Assembly (NCBI RefSeq): GCF_000150275.1
Contig: NW_002060943.1
Span: 10,076,209-10,140,208, forward strand
Direction of reading: 5' to 3'
DNA: 64,000 nt
Origin: Trichoplax adhaerens
Lineage: Eukaryota > Placozoa > Uniplacotomia > Trichoplacea > Trichoplacidae
In this document: positions 1 to 13,536 of the stretch, piece by piece
How the letters are laid out: each line of letters opens with the position of its first letter
Numbering within the stretch: the stretch's first letter is position 1
The notes under the pieces: generated by a model
The model's input: only the letters and a program-made list of their open reading frames with translations
Told to the model about the DNA's origin: nothing
Database searches by the model: none
Translations under genes and position numbers: made by a program

Positions 1-709
1 TTGTAAGCCTTTCAAACTGAATTACGCGTACATCGTATTTTTAATAGAAAAACTTCGCCGACGATTTGAGATCTTAATTATTGTCATCATCAACAATTAC
101 TTATTGTACGAAGTTTGCGAAATTGCTTCTACAGTAAAGAAACTTATCATTTAGTGTTGTTTAAAGCAATTAAGTAGAACTATTTTAACCTCGTACATAT
201 AATAATCTATGGATCTCATGTAATAGACGTCTATTAAATACTGTAACTGTAGGTAAGTACAGGACTTCACTCTATTTCAAAATTAGATGACAAAATTATG
301 TTGGATTCTGTAAGTATTACATACAGTATATACAACATTGCATAGTACAGTATACTCGAAATACAATGAAAAATTAATAACTACAATATGCACGTGTATT
401 TGCATTATCCGGACCTAGAGTTCAAGAACTAATAAAAACTTTTAATTATGATTCGTTTATATTATATAATTATTATTACACAGGAATCAGATAGCTTATT
501 ACTTTACAGAATTAAGTTCTAATATAGTAGAAAGCCATCTCATTTTTGGAACGTCCGATCGCAATACCAAAAATGTAACCTGTCCTTCGTTCATGGATTG
601 GGACTACATTATTACAGATGATATTTGTAACCTAACTCGATAGAAATTAATACAATAGTATCAAATTTATAATTAATACATTATTATCACAACAGGAATA
701 GCAGGCATC
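1..709. other. 3' flank of Cactin, no gene seen
   Basis: AT-rich sequence downstream of the Cactin stop codon. No exon-like ORF with recognisable similarity was found on either strand. It holds one TACGCGTA octamer (23-30) and a weak patch of tacagta-type words near 320-355. It probably contains the Cactin 3' UTR. Confidence 0.5.
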
Positions 710-2689
710 TCAACGGCGATATCTGTATCGCCTAAAATGGAACCATAACTGAAAAATATTTTTATGAAATTGGCTACGAAATCCTTTCTTATGGCTATAT
801 TCCCATTCACGATTAACAATTTTAAATGCAATATCTTCATACGGCGGACCGGCATGAAATCTCAGGATAACAAAATCCTTTGAATCAGAACATGGCTCGA
901 GATAGTATTGCGGCGTTTGAATTTTATCAATAAGATCAGGATAAAATATATTAAACTTATATCCCTGAACAATTTTAGGCGGTGGATTATCTGTATCATA
1001 ATGTGTTTGATTATATTTATTCCATTCGTAGCCAGTATGAACACGATTGAAGAACCTGGGCTTACGCGGTCTGTATTTATCTTGCCATTGATAAATCTGT
1101 TCTTTAAGATTAACATCAACGTTAAAATCTTCTTCTCCATCTTCCTGTCCTTTCTTAGCTTCCTTAAGAAAATTTCTTTCTCCTGCATTAATTTCTGGAT
1201 TACCACCGCTTAACCATGGTACAATTCCCCTTTGCCTTTTTATTACATTACGAGCTTTTTCTAACATTTCGTTATCCTCCGTAGAATCGATAATATCATA
1301 TTTGTTCCTAGAGAAATCACTTAAAGGCATCAATTTCGGACTATAGTTTCCCTATATCAACAAGATGCAAGAACAAATTTACTCTATTAATACAAGAAGA
1401 GCCATCAATATATAATTATGAACGCGTTAATAGCAGTTGTAAATTAAAGTATCAGCATAAAATTTAACCTCTTGGTATAAGCTATAACATGTATTTCTGA
1501 GTGCCTCGCTACTATCAGGTTTATCATCATCATTATCAGCATCAGGTGATCTGGATTGTGCATCATTTTCGTCATCGGCGTATTCGACAGGAAATAGTGG
1601 CTCTCCTTCAGTTTTCGTTGCAACACTTTCTAAAATTAGTTGATCTTGTTGCTTTTCCTTAAGATAATTAAGTTTTTCCCTCAACCTTTCTTGGTGTTTC
1701 GCTTTTAAGCGAGCTCTAGCCGTAAATATTTTTAATTTCTTAAGCAATGATTCCCAATAGGCAATATCTAGTGTTTCTCCACTATTAATCTTACTCTCGA
1801 TCTGTCTTTGCAACTCTAATAACTGCATGAAGCTCTTCCCTTTGAATATAGTTGAAACCTCATCTTTCACTGATTCATTGATTCCCTCGCGTCGTTGTCC
1901 AGCTTTATTACCACCTGGTTCCAATTTAGATAACCTTTCTAGCTCTGATTTGGCTAAAACTTTTATATCCTCCCAAAATTCTCCGTTCCTTCCTTGCTCT
2001 ATTTCAATGTATATTTTTATGTCTTCTAATAAATCTTCAAGATCTAATCTATTCAATCCTACTAATACGGCGTAAGGTTCATTGACATCATATCCAGTGT
2101 CATCATCAGGACATGAATTGACATATTTAGCCAGGATATCAATTGGCTTAGCTCTAGCATGATTAAGACGAATTTCTGATCGTAGTAAAGATTGTTTCAG
2201 GAGAAATTCATCTTCCTGCTTCTCCCAGCCAGCAAATTGGGCCGCTTCTTTCTCTCGCCTCAGATGGTCTAACTCTTCTTCTCTCATGGCCTGTTCTCTT
2301 TCCCGTTCTAATCTTCTATATTTAACCTTTTCTAGCTCTCTTCGATTTTCCTTTAACTTTTTCTCAGCTAATTGCCTTTTCTGCTGTGCATCAAGATTCG
2401 TTAGGCCATCTTTTTCTAACTTCTTATGCCATAAGAATGTATCCGTTAAATTTTCATCCCCAAACGGATTGTCGTTATTAGTATATCCTAATAGGTCTTC
2501 TTTAGCTTTTCGGTTGGATTTCTTATCTTTCTTTTTCGCTGTCTTATGACTTCCATCGTATTCACGATGTGAATGTTTTTTTCTCTTCTTTTCGCGATGC
2601 TTACGTGAAGGTGACATCGACAGGGAACGGCGCCTAATTTTATGTCCTGTAGAATTGGAAGGGGATTTTAACTCTCTAGCTCTTTTCAT
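710..2689 (-). CDS. CACTIN: Cactin (spliceosome-associated C-terminal cactin domain protein)
   Basis: Two-exon model: 2689-1469 and 1351-710. It joins in frame to about 620 aa and ends at a TAA. The N-terminus is an Arg/Ser/Lys-rich, low-complexity region (about residues 1-65). A charged, coiled-coil-like middle region follows, including the DLLGYTNNDNPFGDENL-type segment typical of cactins. Exon 2 encodes the highly conserved C-terminal domain with YRPRKPRFFNRVHTG, EWNKYNQTHYDTDNPPPK and the terminal FHFRRYRYRR. The intron is 117 bp with GT donor and AG acceptor. The residues across the junction (SLYQE then GNYSPKLMPL) match the family. Cactin is a conserved nuclear protein linked to splicing and, in animals, to NF-kB/Rel signalling. 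It is divergent from COX7C, with a 365 bp shared upstream gap. Identity is secure; the exact start is chosen as the first ATG before the RS-rich region. Confidence 0.95.
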
Positions 2690-2789
2690 TTACCTGACGA
2701 ATCCAATTTGATTTGCAATGTCAATGTCTGTAATTTTTTGGAACGGATTACAGTGATGGTTACAATCTAGTGCAATACTATATGAACTA

Positions 2790-3036
2790 CTAACCGTACT
2801 TTACAGTACTGTACAATGCACTAGTCCATGATACTAAAATGAAAAGTTGAAAACCGCATTACAGTACTATAGCAGCGTACAGTACCGTACTGTACACTGA
2901 GTGTACAGTACTGCATGTCAGGAATCATGGTACTGGGAAGGTATTCCTGTACTGTACAGTGTACACTGTACTGTACACAGCACTGAGCAGCCGCAGCTTC
3001 CATTCGCTCCGCGACTGCGGTAGTAATACAGTACAG
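2790..3036. repeat. GTACW cluster in the shared Cactin/COX7C upstream gap
   Basis: Degenerate array of GTACA and GTACT pentamers in mixed order, for example at 2875-2915 and 2945-2985. Because GTACW read on the other strand is again WGTAC, the array is self-complementary. It fills most of the 365 bp between the two divergent start codons and stops about 20 bp before the COX7C ATG. A regulatory role is inference. Confidence 0.85.
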
Positions 3037-3054
3037 CTGTGAAAATAACCCAAG

Positions 3055-3294
3055 ATGGCGTCGTCTGGTTTGTTGCGCATTGGCCTTCTCGGTCGCTCCG
3101 TTGTTAAAAGCCGCTCAATGAGCCCCATTATTCGTGGTGACTTTCCAGGTGGACCCGGTACTTCGATGCCTTTTCAAACTAAGAATAAATTGGTTTTAAT
3201 GCTCACGTTGGGACTGGCTTTTGGTGGCACCTTCAGCATACCATTTTTAGCTGTAGAATTTCAACTGAAAAAGCAATCTGGTGATTTCAACTAA
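3055..3294 (+). CDS. COX7C: Cytochrome c oxidase subunit 7C
   Basis: Single-exon 79-aa ORF. It has a basic, Ser/Arg-rich presequence (about residues 1-26, RIGLLGRSVVKSRS) expected to target mitochondria. The family core follows: PGTSMPFQTKNK, then one membrane helix (about residues 46-65, LVLMLTLGLAFGGTFSIPFL) and a short polar tail. Human COX7C is 63 aa, with the same order of basic leader, PF..NK motif, single helix and TPF.V-like end. It is a small nuclear-encoded structural subunit of respiratory complex IV in the inner membrane. The ATG lies in CAAGATGGCG, a strong initiation context that also resembles a YY1-type AAGATGGCG promoter element. It is transcribed away from Cactin. No intron is evident, although a 5' UTR intron cannot be excluded. 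Confidence 0.93.
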   Translation: MASSGLLRIGLLGRSVVKSRSMSPIIRGDFPGGPGTSMPFQTKNKLVLMLTLGLAFGGTFSIPFLAVEFQLKKQSGDFN

Positions 3295-6200
3295 AGCTTT
3301 TTTAGTGTATGTTGCAGAGCAGATCTTATGCCTAGTTCTTTTAATTCGGAAACATTAAAAGTAGAATTGGTCCATTTATATTGATTCTAATTTTATAAAA
3401 TCTATGCAAAAAAAGTTAGTTGATACGAAAATTTGCCATACTCTGAGCACATTGACTCTTAGTTTTAATTTGTGTCTAAGAACAACAGTACGACATATAC
3501 TATAGGACGAGAATCTGTCCGCCATTGATGTTGTTCTAACTTGTGATTAACTTAACTAATAACTTGATAATAGAAGAAGTAAGATTATTGAATGTGACGT
3601 TTGTGTAGCATTATCTATGTAAAATGATGGTAAAAGTTATTAGAGGATAAAAAATATCAGAGGTAACAAATGCGGTAGTTAACACGCATACAGTATCTGA
3701 CTTGCTTATTTTAGATGTACGTAAAGCAAGATAAATGTCGATTACATAGAGCTGTCAAGATACCATCTATTTGCTTTTATTTATAATTAGCTATATACAT
3801 GTTGACTGTCGTTTTATATTGGCAAAATTGCTGTACTGGTGCGGAACTGGAAATACACACTTCATACGAATATATGACTTTCTCGTATGTTAAGGCTAAG
3901 ATCACATTGGCTTAATAAATATTTCGTATCCATCTCATTTATGTTGTAATACTTTATGTACTGGATAAGTACTGAAAAAATTCAGCTCATATGCTACATT
4001 TTGGTATACTACAGTAAAGTACAGTATTTATAGAGTACGTTAGTTTGAAGTTTAAGTCATATTTTTCCGTATGAAGACTTTCAATGCCCTGTAAGTACAG
4101 TACTGTACTGTTAATAGGCAGTAAATATAAGATACTGTACGTGCTGTACGCATATTACACCGCGTGCGTACCAATACCATATTTCGGCTTCTGCCAACTC
4201 CTACGTCTATTAATCCAATATAGATTAGGTGTCTTTGCATTAGCTATTTCTCATCAGCCAAAGTGAACATTTGGCGATAATGCAGTACAGTAAAACCTAA
4301 TTTGAAAAGATTCAGCTTGTATGATCAGATTTTAGCTTCTAGTATATATGTTATGATATAAAGCATACAGGGCGGAGTATGCACTATGCAGTGAAGTATG
4401 GCACTGTAGTGTGCGTGCACTTCTGAGTCTGAACTGTAAATGTACTATGATATTAAAATACCGGGATAGCACTGTTCGCTTTCTGCAGAATGCAGGCTTT
4501 TGACTTTACCATAAATCAAGAAAATTCAAATTTAAGCCTCAGACTACAGCCATTAAAATTTTCCATTGCTGCAATGATCACTTGATCAGTGCATATTTTG
4601 GTACAGTACTGTATACAGCAAAAGAATTCATACCGCTTTTGAACATAAAAACCCATTAGTCCATTTCAGACCAGCTTTGAGCAGATCCACATGGAAGTAG
4701 TGATCAAACTAAAGTGTATCATCTCTGCTGATACAGCACTCTAATTTGAAATGTCTATATTTTATGATGCATTAAGTGTTACAGGACATATACATGTACG
4801 TATATAGCACTGGATTTGATCGTATTTGGAAGTTTTCGGAAATAGTAAATTTTACTCTAGCGAGATAGGTTATAATTCTGATATTAAATGATAAATAAGG
4901 TTAAATCTCGCGATATATATATACTCGCGTATCAGAGATTCGCGATACTAGAAACTACCTTCGACTCATTGACCCGTTTAGTAATGTAAATGTTTCGTTG
5001 TATGCACAAGTAAGTGTACAACCTATTACCTTATCATATTACACGGTTCTGTACAACGATATATACAATGTTTAAACTAAGTCATAGTAAAACACGCATG
5101 ATTCAAGAACTACTGGAGAGAAATCTCTTTCTTAGCGGTCTTTGGAGCTCTATTTTGCACATGAGTCTACAGTATTCATAGGCTTCATCTTATTCTGATT
5201 GCGGGAGAGGAGAGAAAATTATATTTTGTTAGGTGATAAGAAAGTATTCAGAGGGCCTGCTCTCGTACTCTCGTAAAGACATCTGATAAAAAACTTGTAT
5301 GCCTCGTACGTGTGATTTATTGTACAACAGTTCTGTACTTGTATCAGCACATGATAAGTTTGACATTTCGCTTGAAAATTAGGTAAGTACTGTAAATAGA
5401 CGTCACTTTTCCTAGTATGCGTTGTTGACATTAGACTGTGCCTAATCAGTTCATCTTTAAATGTGCAAATATAAAAAACTTTTAAGTCTTCAACATACAT
5501 GGTGTACAGTATATATATACATAAAACGTGACATATGATTTTCATTTCTATACTGTCACTGTACTTTATTCGCACAGTACCGCATCCCAAGAATTCTGAG
5601 AATCTAATACAGTAACTCCATTCCACTGTGTGCACGGTGCATGATTTCCACAGTAATCTATGGTGGTACGTACCAGGGATACATTAGTACTGTACCTTAA
5701 TAAACGTCTAAAAATTTCATTTAATTAATCTTTCCATTAACCGAACTAACGCAATAATACTGTACCGTACAGTATATTCCAGTTTATACAATGAATCTTA
5801 CTCAGAAGTCTAGACTATATTTCCGTATAAGAATTGATTAAGCACCCAAGAGAAATAGGTAATGTTTTGTACTCGTTAAAATTGGTGTTATGACTGATTA
5901 GTATAGCGTGCAGATCGTAGAGTATCTTTGCTGTATAAAAATGAAAACAAATTAAATTTAAGGAAATATCGAAGGTAGTAGAAATCATTGTCATAATACT
6001 GTGTATTAAAAGTATAACCTTTTATTTTTTCTTGATCGGATTCATATAGATATTCGATGACTGTACCTAAATTTAGTTTAGGTAACAGCATTAAGTAGTA
6101 AAAGTTTCATAAAGTCTTTACATATCAAAAGATTTGAGATTATTTACAACAAGAATAAAAGCTTGCTCTTTCGAATTATGGCTCTGACACGCTAACTTGC

Positions 6201-6351
6201 GTCAACGTGATAAGATTGTACGCGTATAGTTGACGAAATTATACGGAAGGTAGTAAATAGCTTGATGGTCATGATGCGGTAGAGAATAACTATAAATACA
6301 CATATCTCTAAACATGGTAACGTGCTATCTTGCATACAGTTCCCATTATAA
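3295..6351. other. Convergent gap COX7C/PIGN, no gene seen
   Basis: About 3 kb between two 3' ends. Several short ORFs occur (for example 5219-5635 on the minus strand) but none shows family motifs or splice-compatible extension. Scattered single GTACW words occur (near 4095-4115, 4600-4620, 5690-5775) with no dense array. One TACGCGTA lies at 6219-6226. Confidence 0.5.
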
Positions 6352-9300
6352 TTAATAATTTTTGGATTTCGATTGAATCGGAGAGTAAGAAATTAGCCAC
6401 CCAGAGAGCCCAAATAATGAAACCAGAGAGATAATGACAAGCATCATTATAACATAATGGCTAATACTATCAATAGAAAAATAAATTAATGTTACAATAA
6501 TGTTATAATAACTAAACATCTAAGAAATCTATGAATACAGTAGTATTCAAAAGGGAAAATTTTAATAGTGCAAAATTGAGACCTAGTTCCAATGTCAAGC
6601 CAACTTCCTTGATCACGTATCATGAAGAAAAAGTTCTAGGAGAGAATTTAGAAAATTCGTTACTAAACAATAGTAATCGCCAACATTACGAAAATTGAAT
6701 TCATGTTATCATTTCGTACCATTGCCATTAAGTCTGTCATTGAAAGGACCAAAAGCAGTAAACTGTAAGATACAACGATACCATTATTACTCTCATGAAA
6801 TTAAAATTGAAAATATTCTCCATTTGAATCATTAGAACCTTAAAAAGGTTAAACTTACAACGTGATCGGTATACGAAGAGAGACTTTTAGAGTGTACAGT
6901 GCACCCATCACCATAGCAAACGGAATCAGTATCTATTAAGATAGAAACGATTCTAAAAATTTTAACGCTTAATTCTACTGTAGAATATTTAAGAGTATGG
7001 ATAATAAATAGTGCCCAATATATTATACCTTACAGACCAGTAGTATTCCCATTGTAAAAGGTGAAAATACCGTCAGAAAGCAGCATACTGTCATCGGATC
7101 AAAACTAGAAGAATTTTTAAATACAGATACGTCACGCACATCTTTCAAAATGTATAATTGCAATTTTCTACATGATTACAAGACTAGTTGCGCTCAGTAC
7201 GGCGAGCATCATTTTAAGCATAGTAGTTCATATGTTGAGTTAACAACAAGATGATTCATCATCACGCAACACCATTAACTTTCATTTAGTCTTCAAGCAC
7301 AATATCCTGTACCTGTTAATGCTTGCTATATTTCCAGTACCAAAGAAAGCAACTACAATGAATAATACCTGCCAAGCAATCGAAATAGTGTAAATAAAGA
7401 TTATAACCAGCAAAACTGCGGATTAAAGAACTGCAGTATGCTATCGATAATAAAGGTAAAAATATCTGAGTTCTTTCGCTACTTACAAAAAAGTAGGCAA
7501 GTCGCAAGTCTGCAGAAATAGGTTTCCTTTCAATATTATCTACGTAGCATTGCACAGAGGTTATAAGTCATATACCAGTAGTTTATGTTATTTGATTACT
7601 CCAGGCAATAGTACACTCTTACCGAAACTCTCCAAACTATACTGCGTTTTAGGTTTACGATTTTCAAAGTATATTTCCAATAACTGCAGCAGTCATATTA
7701 AATGAGAGAGAATTTTATGAACTAATTCGCCTAAGTTATTATACTGTAATACAATAAGTTTTAAAATATATTTTGCAATGCCTACCTGACCAGTAGTAAC
7801 ATTCGATAACTTCTGTTCAATAATGATCCAAACAGACAACAAATTACAGAAACAAAGGCAAAATAGTGCTTCATAGCTACAGCAGCAAATGATTGTTATT
7901 AAGGTAAAATGAAGGCTAGTTTATAACAAGAAAGCATTAAAAATGGACACTTATTGGCATTTACAAAAGGATACGATGTACTGAACAAAATGTATGTTGA
8001 CATCAATGATAAAAATATGCTCAGCAAGCGATCCAAAAGATAATTGGAGCTAAATAACGGCAAAATCCAACTAGTGCCTTTAAAAAATTAAAATATTGTC
8101 TATTACTAAAAGCTCATTTTAAAAAGACAATAAATGCGATAAAATCCCAGCTGTGATAGTAACTTTTTCACTTACATAACACTAGCCAACTGTATATCTG
8201 ATTGAATAATGGTAATCCATGTTTATTGTTGATACTTCTCGCAGTATTATTTACAACAATAACGGCTAGGCTAGCTACAACCAACTAAAGTTTAAGTCAT
8301 ATGGAACGTAGTTGTCAATGTTATGTAACTTATTTTCTTTAGAGTTCATTAATTTGTACCTAATATTACAAATATTTAAAAATGATTTATTACATTTTCA
8401 CTTAATTTGCTAACCTGAACATAGAAGATTGAGGAGACTTTCCTTGCAAATCTATTAGGCAATAATATCAGAATGAGACGATTCACAGTATTGCCAAGTT
8501 GAAGAAATATTAACTAACAGTAACTTGTAAATTGTACTCGTAAAGTCAAGATTGCACAATAATGAAGGGTACCTAGTAATTATATAAAGCCCTATGAGAA
8601 CTGTAAGGACTCCTGCAATAGTTCTGTAAAGAAAGCGTAAATTAGTCTCGTAATAACATAGGCTGAAAAACTACAGATATTTATATTTACTTACACATAG
8701 GTGTAATTAGCAGCTCGACCTACAGCTGGGAGAGAAGGAAATATTCCGACTAATAAGCAGGCGATTAACCAGTACCCGCATATAAACTGTAAAGTAAAAA
8801 ATTAATATCGTAACTAATGCTTTCTTTTACCAGCTCCATATCGCATTGTATTCAATTAAATGGTATAATGACCTTGTTTTTTTGCATAAGAGTTGTTGTC
8901 AAAGGCCATACGCCTATCATTTACAATTTGTAAAATTGAAAATTCATTAAATAATTTAACGCGCGAATTGACCGTAGATTTGTTTAACAGAAAACCAAGA
9001 GTATTTTAGAATAGGGTTACAGTGATTACGTACCAAGGCCGACCAAAGCAATCGTCAACGAAATTCGATAAAAGAAGCTAATTACCTAAAAAGTCACAAA
9101 GTTCTCAATTACTATATTTAATTAATTGTAAATAACCGTAATAGGTCATACAAAGAACATACCAACAGCTCTATACAGAAGAACAGCAACACGATGTAAA
9201 AACTATCCCCAATGCGTGTATCATTGATTCTCTCAGATAAAATTTTACGTCTGTACATATGATACCAAGAATTGTTGAAAAGCGGTAAACACACGTAGTT

Positions 9301-12300
9301 CCGTTATAGTAACAACTGAATGAATCATTAATGTCTCGTTTTCTTAAACATACTGTCTCAGTATTTGACTCCAAAAAAAATTCGGTACCATGACATAGAT
9401 ATAGTGAGTGAAAGGCGACCTTTGAGCTAAGGAGTAAGCATTAGACATTACTATAAAATAATCACTATGAAACTAAATAGTTACGCGTATTATAATTACC
9501 GAATAGAAAAAGGAATGCAATTAGAGAAATTACAACGAATACAGAATCAATCTTTGGGATAGTCTCAGTAGCACCTGTTGGCTAAGCAATTAACCATAGC
9601 CTCACAATCTGCATTAGAATGAATATCATGAACTTAAACACATATTGATAGCTTACCTTAACTTTAAAAATGTCCGAGTTATTAGTATGCTTTTTAATCA
9701 AGAAAAGTACTATGTACAAAATCCATCCTACGAAACCACTAGCAATCATAATGCTATAATTTGGATAACAGTAACATATATAAAATGAATGATTCTATCA
9801 AGATACAACATACGCAAGAATTAACCATTACAAAATCAGCAAAAGACCTCAAAAATAGTCGATCGTAGTTATGATAATAATTTAATCCTTCAATAGCCAA
9901 AGTTGCGAGCGTTTTACCTGAAGAAATCTAAAATGTTATGATGCATTATTAAAGATAGTAATATTTATCAAATTTTCAATATAATACTATGAACTATATA
10001 ATTACCACAACATCATATCGGCCTTCGTTATGTAATCGCGTTAAATTATCCACCCAAATATCCTATAGGGTAATTTCGTAATATAAGATAACTGCTTGAA
10101 ATACCTTTCATTATGCTATAACTTTTATCAAGCTTAGGCAACTACCTATACCGTCCGATCTTAAAAACACAGTCACAATACAAGAGCAGCTTATAAAATC
10201 AAAGAATTCGAATCTAACGTTTGAGTCGTATAGATTACATAAACTACATTTACCGCTGTTTTTCCTTGCAATAGCCTATATTTATATTAATTAAAATACA
10301 AGAGGATATAAATAAAAAGTATGTAACAAACCTTAATGTTAAAGTTCATTGTAAGACATGAATAAAGACATTTACCTAAACTGCCTGTAGAATATTGGTA
10401 ATGTATTGGTTCTTCTTTGCCTCCTCTTGATCTTAATAAATAGAGAACTCCATGAATAGATGATACGAAAAACGATTTACTCGCGTTAATTTTTACCTTA
10501 AATTGAGCGACTATTTCCTTAGCATTTACTATTATGCATTCGGCCGTATATGAATCACTTGTATTCAGAAACGACGAGGGCAAAATTCCCTTTACGACAT
10601 GAGAGAATAGACCAAATCAGGAATCGTGCATTAATTATAATTACAGGAAGCTCTAAAAATATAAAAGCAGAATAACCACAGAGTTCACAGGAATTGGAAT
10701 TCCAAGCAAAGATGCTGCTAATGGAGCTACATCAGCCTTAACAATCGCAATTACACTACAATTAGTAGCGAATAGAGGTAATTTCTAATGAAGCATTTAA
10801 TTATAAGTATAGCGATTTAGCTCTAAAAATTATTCGAAATGTAGCTTACTTGCATCACGTCCGACCTTCTAATATGAGAAAGATGCCATTCTGTATAAGA
10901 AAATAAGTTAAAGGCATTTCTACTTCACCTAAAAGTTAATTACTGCATCAAAGCTTACTCTTCGAATAGCCATCCTGGTATTCGTTTTTAGTTTCAGGAG
11001 TGGCTTTAGAAATGCCGGCTCCCCAAGCAATTATAGGACAGTCGGTTTCTTGGTTTAGACCAGCCCCATGTGATCCTGTAAAAGCAGAATATTAGTAACT
11101 AGGAAAACATTGTACAATCCTTGACAATGAAAAGTAACTGCACAAAGTCAGTTTATTTTATAATAACCCCAGTCTGTCATTCCATGATCAGAGGTAAATA
11201 TGTATGAGGTCCTTTGATCGTGTTCAAAAAAGTCTTCTATGACACGAACAGTTTTTTCAATGCCCTTATCGACAACGGCTATGTTATCTAGATATTCTCT
11301 ATATCCCAATCAAATTCGAATTTCGACCACAATTAAATTGACAATCATTTATTGCATGAAAGTATGACACTAAAGAATTATTAAATCTAAACTCAACATA
11401 TAAATATCGTATTATTCGCATACTGTATACCAAAATACGAGAATAGCACGTAAAGAGAGTAAATTAAGTTCATATTTATTACTTGGAATATGGCTTGTGA
11501 GCATGACCATTGGTATCTACTCCAAGTAGATGTAGAAACAGCAGAACTCCGCCTTTTTTAACTTCTTTGCTCAGAGAACTGTTAAGCTTAGCCTTCATGA
11601 AGAATTGCTCAACTCTATCGAAAACCCATGTATCAAGCCTTGAAGCGTCGTCAGTAGCGAAATCTTCAAACTCCGGTGGGTACATGTATGTATCGACACG
11701 ATGAGGATTAGCTCCTAAATATACAGTAGTATGTATTTATTCAACTTTATAAAAAGATATTAGAGCAAGGGGAGATGAAAACTAGCGATTGAATTACTGA
11801 GGAGCCTAGACACCTAATATCTACGTATCAGATGTCTAGGTTCCTTATTAGTGTAACTTAAAAGCACCTAACTATAGTAAAACACATAGAATCTATCAGA
11901 TATACATGTAATACTGTACTATGCAAGTTTTACTATGAATCTTTAGTAAACTTTCCATATTTCCTTCTTTATATTACTGTAGACTTAGTACATCAAATGC
12001 ACAGCCTGACAATGTAGAAATTTTCGTTAACTGATGAATTATTACATGCTACGAACCGTTACTGAACATTGGCAAGATATCAGGACTTCCCCATGACCAT
12101 GTATGGTAACTTTGGTTAAAAAGTGAATCAAATTCTACAGGGTTCTCCTTCCAACCTATTACGGCAGTTGCAATTACAAAGGAAAATTTTTTATATCACG
12201 AAAACTAGAAAGAAACTCATATGTATAACGTCAGGGACTTTTTTTACTTGTCTCTACTAGATTTACCATCTAGTAGTCCACGACAGTATAGAAGTTTGTT

Positions 12301-13352
12301 ACACATCTATTTACTAGTAGAAATGCAGACTTCCTATTTTTCATTATTGAAAGCTGTTTGCGATTTAGTATTGTACTACAGGATATATTGACAGTGACTA
12401 CTCAACAAAATATTTCCCCTCACTTACCGAAACTCCTGTTTTTTCTCATACAATCTTACTTCGTATAAAACTCTGATTGTTCCTCTTACATAAAAAAAAA
12501 GAGCCTCTTTTAATTCTTTTAATATGGGAAGATTCGTTGAATAAAAAGTTTGGGACTTTGGCGGGATACTGGTATCAGTTGGGGAAATTTTTTGTTGAGT
12601 AGTCCCTGAGTATGCAGTAATCGATTGAGTAATTTACTTTATTACAAGTTTCATAACTAAATTTATCTTACCTTTAGTTACAGCACTAACATCTTCATAA
12701 AAACCGGCAAGCAAAGCCACATGGCCAGGTCTTGATTCAGTTGGAACTCTCGTGTGTAGAACGCCCCAACTACCATGATTTTCCACTATATCTCTACGTC
12801 GTTTCATATATAAGGTACTTTTAGTACATGAGTTAACGATCACTTTTTAAAACTACAATTGCGAATTTTTTGCATTTCGATAAATGTACTGTATAGATCT
12901 ACCCGTAAAATAGATCTTTCAACCAACTTCTAACAATAAATAGCATGTGAAGTAAATTAATTTGAGATTTTCAATTAGCTCTGTAGAGTACTTAAGCAAT
13001 TTAGTTGCTTATCTGATCCCATTTAGCTACCTTGATAAATCGATTATTTTATGCTTCCTAATTTTTACCTGAGATAAGGAGACCTGGAAGTATTTTTGTT
13101 GGGGATTTCATATAGTTTATCAGCCCTTAAGCCATCGCTCACTATAAATACCAAACGCTTTGCAGGTGCAGGTTGCTTCACCGAATGCGGGGCCATTCCA
13201 CTTACTATTGGCGAAGTAAAATAGACTTCAAAAATTGATCCCAAATATACTACATGAACCAAAATACCAACCAAGGCAAACCAATATACTTCCGTAAAGA
13301 GGGCCATAACTTGCTTAAATTGCGTTAGCAATTTATAAAAGCAAAATGGCAC
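6352..13352 (-). CDS. PIGN: GPI ethanolamine phosphate transferase 1 (PIG-N)
   Basis: Multi-exon gene. Resolved exons include 13352-13069, 12793-12672, 12155-12063, 11714-11483, 11298-11168, 11075-10959, one ending at 10677, 10589-10497, one ending at 9657, 7368-7313 and the last at 6466-6352 (TAA). The N-terminus has a signal-anchor helix (about residues 15-45), then the alkaline-phosphatase-type luminal domain. Its motifs are [10 protein letters not shown] (metal Asp), [15 protein letters not shown] (catalytic Thr region), [14 protein letters not shown] and [13 protein letters not shown]. Many hydrophobic exons follow, such as [28 protein letters not shown] and the final [15 protein letters not shown] helix. 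PIG-N adds ethanolamine phosphate to the first mannose of GPI precursors in the ER. All metal-binding motifs are intact. The junction between 10959 and 10677 is not resolved (phases do not match, so a small exon may be missing), and several membrane exons between 9.6 and 6.5 kb are not individually placed. Confidence 0.93.
11801..11844. repeat. Inverted repeat hairpin in PIGN intron 3
   Basis: Two 15-base arms (11801-11815 and 11830-11844) are complementary at 13 of 15 positions around a 14-base loop. The left arm reads GGAGCCTAGACACCT. It may be a remnant of a small mobile element or a folded RNA element. Confidence 0.7.
12254..12276. repeat. Perfect 9-bp hairpin in PIGN intron 2
   Basis: CTACTAGAT (12254-12262) and ATCTAGTAG (12268-12276) are exact reverse complements with a 5-base loop. 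It lies about 115 bp from the MITE in the same intron. Confidence 0.75.
12392..12608. mobile_element. Short inverted-repeat element (MITE, hAT-like ends) in PIGN intron 2
   Basis: About 217 bp bounded by terminal inverted repeats. The left end begins CAGTGACTACTCAAC and the right end is the reverse complement of CAGGGACTACTCAAC. The inner 24 bases (from GACTACTC to the run of four C) pair with one mismatch. There is no coding capacity. CAGGG-type ends resemble hAT elements, but no clear 8-bp target duplication is visible here. A second copy with the same ends lies at 30645-30932. Confidence 0.75.
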
Positions 13353-13536
13353 TTACTATATTAATGACGAAGTGAACATGAAATATGAATTTTGAGCTAT
13401 AAAACATGTGCGCAACATCGAGTGATATTTGACCTATAAAAGTGAGAAAGGGAGGGAACGCGTGCATAGGCTGATCACTCAGCTGATGGAACTCGTGCAT
13501 AGGCCGATGGAACTCGTGCCATCGTGAGTACTATAC

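Noticed and set aside
5219-5635. 138-aa minus-strand ORF between COX7C and PIGN
   Set aside because: No recognisable domain, composition like translated AT-rich spacer, no splice partner and no supporting context.
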